Under the pieces are notes generated by a model that was not told the DNA's origin, ran no database searches, and was given only the letters and a program-made list of their open reading frames with translations. A stretch of DNA of 64,000 nucleotides from Pseudobacteriovorax antillogorgiicola (GTDB lineage Bacteria; Bdellovibrionota_B; Oligoflexia; Oligoflexales; CAIYRB01). Below are positions 62,247 to 64,000 of the stretch, piece by piece. Numbering within the stretch: position 1 is the stretch's first letter; each line of letters begins with the position of its first letter. The stretch lies in NCBI GenBank assembly GCA_945862295.1, contig CAMAXT010000002.1, forward strand, positions 30,786 to 94,785, read 5' to 3'. A program made the translations under genes and the position numbers.

Positions 62247-62274
62247 GCCCCCCAGAGAACTGTGGGGGTTTTTT
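62247..62274 (+). terminator. Terminator after the NTF2-like gene
   Basis: CCCCCCAG (62248-62255) pairs with CTGTGGGGG (62260-62268) with one bulge, followed by TTTTTT. It closes the NTF2-like gene. Confidence 0.8.
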
Positions 62275-62295
62275 GCGCCTAATAGGCGGCGCACA

Positions 62296-62763
62296 CTAAA
62301 TGATGTTTGTGTTATCGATGTCCACCTTTGGGTAATGTCGCATCTGAAAATTCATTGGGATGACTTGATGAGCACCATCCGAAGAAATAGAACATAGGAT
62401 CTCGAGCATATCTGAAGTTGTAATCAGACCTATGAGCAACCCACCTTCTACCACGGGTAGACAATCAATTTTATTCTCTAGCATCAAAGCTGCGACTTGA
62501 CTTATCTGACTGCGGGCGTGACAGGTTATGACGTTTTTAGTCATCACTTCGCGCACGGGAGTTTTTGGAGCAATTATTTTACCGTTGAGCTTTGTAGCTC
62601 TAATGAGTACGTCACGGTCAGAAATGATGCCGACTAGGCGGTTATTTTCTAGTACTGGCATGTGCCGCACACCAAGCGTCTCCATCAAATCCCAAACTTC
62701 GTTCAACGCAGTACCAGCCCCGGTGGTATAAACATTCTGTGTCATTCGATTTTTAACCTGCAT
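62296..62763 (-). CDS. Tandem CBS-domain protein
   Basis: The ATG at 62763 has AAGGAGG 6 bases upstream and gives 155 residues: two CBS motifs in tandem. These are MTQNVYTTGAGTALNEVWDLM to MPVLENNRLVGIISDRDVLIR (about 7-58) and MTKNVITCHARSQISQVAALM to LPVVEGGLLIGLITTSDMLEIL (about 74-125). Here these are quoted only in part because they are long. CBS pairs bind AMP, ATP, SAM or NAD and act as energy or redox sensors. With no fused domain it would regulate a partner by contact. It stands alone, read leftward. Confidence 0.92.
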   Translation of the reverse strand: MQVKNRMTQNVYTTGAGTALNEVWDLMETLGVRHMPVLENNRLVGIISDRDVLIRATKLNGKIIAPKTPVREVMTKNVITCHARSQISQVAALMLENKIDCLPVVEGGLLIGLITTSDMLEILCSISSDGAHQVIPMNFQMRHYPKVDIDNTNII

Positions 62764-62919
62764 TAGCTTCCTCCTTGTCATTATAGGAGCCAAAGGCCCG
62801 CTAACTAAGGTGTAGCAACATGCATTCCATATTAATATGACACTGATATTATTAAATTAATGTTTAAATTTATCTCGATAATGCGGGAAATCGCCAAGCG
62901 GTGCTGCGGCGAATCCCAC

Positions 62920-63687
62920 TTATATAAACTCAGCGATGATCGGGGCATGATCGGATGGTTTCTCGCCTTTGCGCTCGTCGCGGTCTACGTAGATGCGTTC
63001 CAATCTCTTCACCATCGGTGGTGTCGCCAAAATTAAATCGATACGCAGTCCGAGATTTTTTTGAAACCCCATGCTGCGGTAGTCCCACCAGGTATATTCG
63101 ACGGTTTGCGGGAATTTATTTCGAAAGCAGTCTTCTAGTCCAAACTCTTTTATCGCAGTAAGGGCGTCTCGCTCTTTCTGCGAGCAAAGAATCTTTCCGC
63201 GCCAACCTGCGGGATCGTAAACATCAAGATCTTCCGGGGCGATATTAAAATCACCGACCAGAACGACATTGTCGGTATTCCGGTATTCGGCCTCTAAATG
63301 GCGACGCATTCGGTCTAACCAGTTAAGCTTGAAGTAATATTTATCCGCCCCTACAGACTGACCATTGGGAATGTAGCCACAAAGAACATTTACGTCACCT
63401 AACTTGCCAGAGATGAACCTACTATCGTCATCTTTGACGCCATCGAGAAATCCAGCTCTAACATCTGTCAAAGGGTGAGCAGATATCAATGCTACGCCGT
63501 TGTAGGTTTTTTGACCGTGTGTGTAGCAATGATAACCAGCATTCCTAAACGCATCGAAGGGAAATTTATCTTCTAAACATTTCAGTTCTTGCAAACAAAG
63601 GACATCGGGTCGGTGCCGCCCAAGAAATGCCACTGCGCGATCCAGACGACTATTAATCGAATTTACATTCCAACAAGCGGCTTTCAT
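62920..63687 (-). CDS. xth: Exodeoxyribonuclease III
   Basis: ExoIII is the main AP endonuclease and 3' repair exonuclease in base-excision repair. The ATG at 63687 with AGGAAAGGA upstream gives 255 residues. Family motifs are CWNVNSINSRL at the N-terminus, LCLQELKC (catalytic Glu), GYIPNGQ, VGDFNIAPEDLDV with the Asp/Asn pair, YTWWDYR and the C-terminal KPSDHAPI with the catalytic His. It is complete and probably monocistronic. Confidence 0.96.
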   Translation of the reverse strand: MKAACWNVNSINSRLDRAVAFLGRHRPDVLCLQELKCLEDKFPFDAFRNAGYHCYTHGQKTYNGVALISAHPLTDVRAGFLDGVKDDDSRFISGKLGDVNVLCGYIPNGQSVGADKYYFKLNWLDRMRRHLEAEYRNTDNVVLVGDFNIAPEDLDVYDPAGWRGKILCSQKERDALTAIKEFGLEDCFRNKFPQTVEYTWWDYRSMGFQKNLGLRIDLILATPPMVKRLERIYVDRDERKGEKPSDHAPIIAEFI

Positions 63688-63878
63688 ATTGCTGCGTCCT
63701 TTCCTGACAGACACCCAATTTGATCTATGACCAGGAAATGTCAATGAAATCCGAGCTAGCTGCAAATGCTAGATGCTAGCGGTGTTATTTATGATATAAA
63801 ATACAGTCGGTTATGGTGGTTTTCCCTAAAGAATTCTGCTTTCTTGTCGATAGGTGAGGGGTACTAAAGGGAGACAGA

Positions 63879-64000
63879 ATGTCAAAATCAGATTCCTTTT
63901 CTCAACGAAAAAACCGCTCGGCTGTTACGCCGTTCGAGGTTAAAGGATCGATTTCGGTTGATGGCGACAAAAAAAGTTCGGTCGTTTTAGTTTGGAATAT
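63879..64000 (+). CDS. Partial gene at the window edge, possible PilZ-domain protein
   Basis: An ATG at 63879 with AAAGGGAG upstream opens a frame that runs off the window after 40 codons. The sequence SQRKNRSAVTPFEVKGSISV has the R-x3-R spacing and basic start seen in PilZ cyclic-di-GMP-binding domains, but that is only a hint. The gene continues beyond 64000. Confidence 0.45.
   Translation, partial: MSKSDSFSQRKNRSAVTPFEVKGSISVDGDKKSSVVLVWN

Overview
The window is about 64 kb of chromosomal DNA, at a guess 45-48% G+C from reading it, from a Gram-negative, double-membraned bacterium. An Omp85-type barrel protein, small outer-membrane barrels, the LPS heptose epimerase HldD and many lipobox-bearing lipoproteins point to an outer membrane. 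SMC instead of MukB, Jag/KhpB in the rpmH-rnpA-yidD-yidC-jag-mnmE block, and a DNA polymerase I with a dead proofreading domain fit a Bdellovibrionota/Oligoflexia or 'deltaproteobacterial' lineage better than a gammaproteobacterium. That placement is inference.

Layout. 1-2.8 kb is a degraded stretch: a hypothetical gene, a DUF3419/BtaA-like gene with an in-frame stop, a lipoprotein, and the C-terminal half of a lipase. 3.0-5.3 kb is a large lipoprotein with a possible permuted papain-like fold. 5.8-7.8 kb is an alr-hslO operon. 8.0-10 kb is a GntR (YtrA-type) regulator with a clear operator, a truncated ABC ATPase, a helical protein and a YdcF-like protein. 11.5-16.5 kb is the conserved rpmH-rnpA-yidD-yidC-jag-mnmE block, followed by a perfect 19-bp inverted repeat and a MazF-type toxin-antitoxin pair. 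17.5-33 kb is mixed housekeeping (aldehyde-dehydrogenase homologue with a degenerate active site, phosphosugar mutase, ssb, smc) and envelope proteins. 33-40.7 kb is lineage-specific lipoproteins, barrels and propellers, a delta-60-repeat pseudogene, and a 1.4-kb cassette (DUF4160/DUF2442 pair) bounded by direct repeats of a lipoprotein gene's 3' end. 40.7-47 kb holds ltaE, an Omp85 protein, hldD and polA.

The most striking region is 47.1-55.8 kb, a four-gene minus-strand operon in which every product has an N-terminal lipidation signal of the form Cys-Lys-(Ser/Pro/Gln)-Arg. It encodes a di-haem c-type oxygenase of the RoxA / fatty-acid dioxygenase type, a cytochrome P450 with a twin-arginine lipoprotein signal (bacterial P450s are normally cytoplasmic), and two Cys-rich lipoproteins sharing a W-x-D-x-x-x-HYYC module. 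No reductase or ferredoxin is nearby. I infer an exported oxygenase system, possibly one in which the di-haem protein makes hydroperoxides from a lipid or polyisoprenoid and the P450 rearranges them without a redox partner.

Downstream at 56-60 kb are beta-oxidation genes (acyl-CoA dehydrogenase; 3-hydroxyacyl-CoA dehydrogenase and thiolase), which could use products of such a system, though nothing in the sequence proves the link. The end of the window carries a secreted alpha/beta hydrolase, a single-domain response regulator, an NTF2-like protein, a CBS-domain protein, exonuclease III and the start of one more gene. I saw no tRNA, rRNA, CRISPR array, intact insertion sequence or replication origin.
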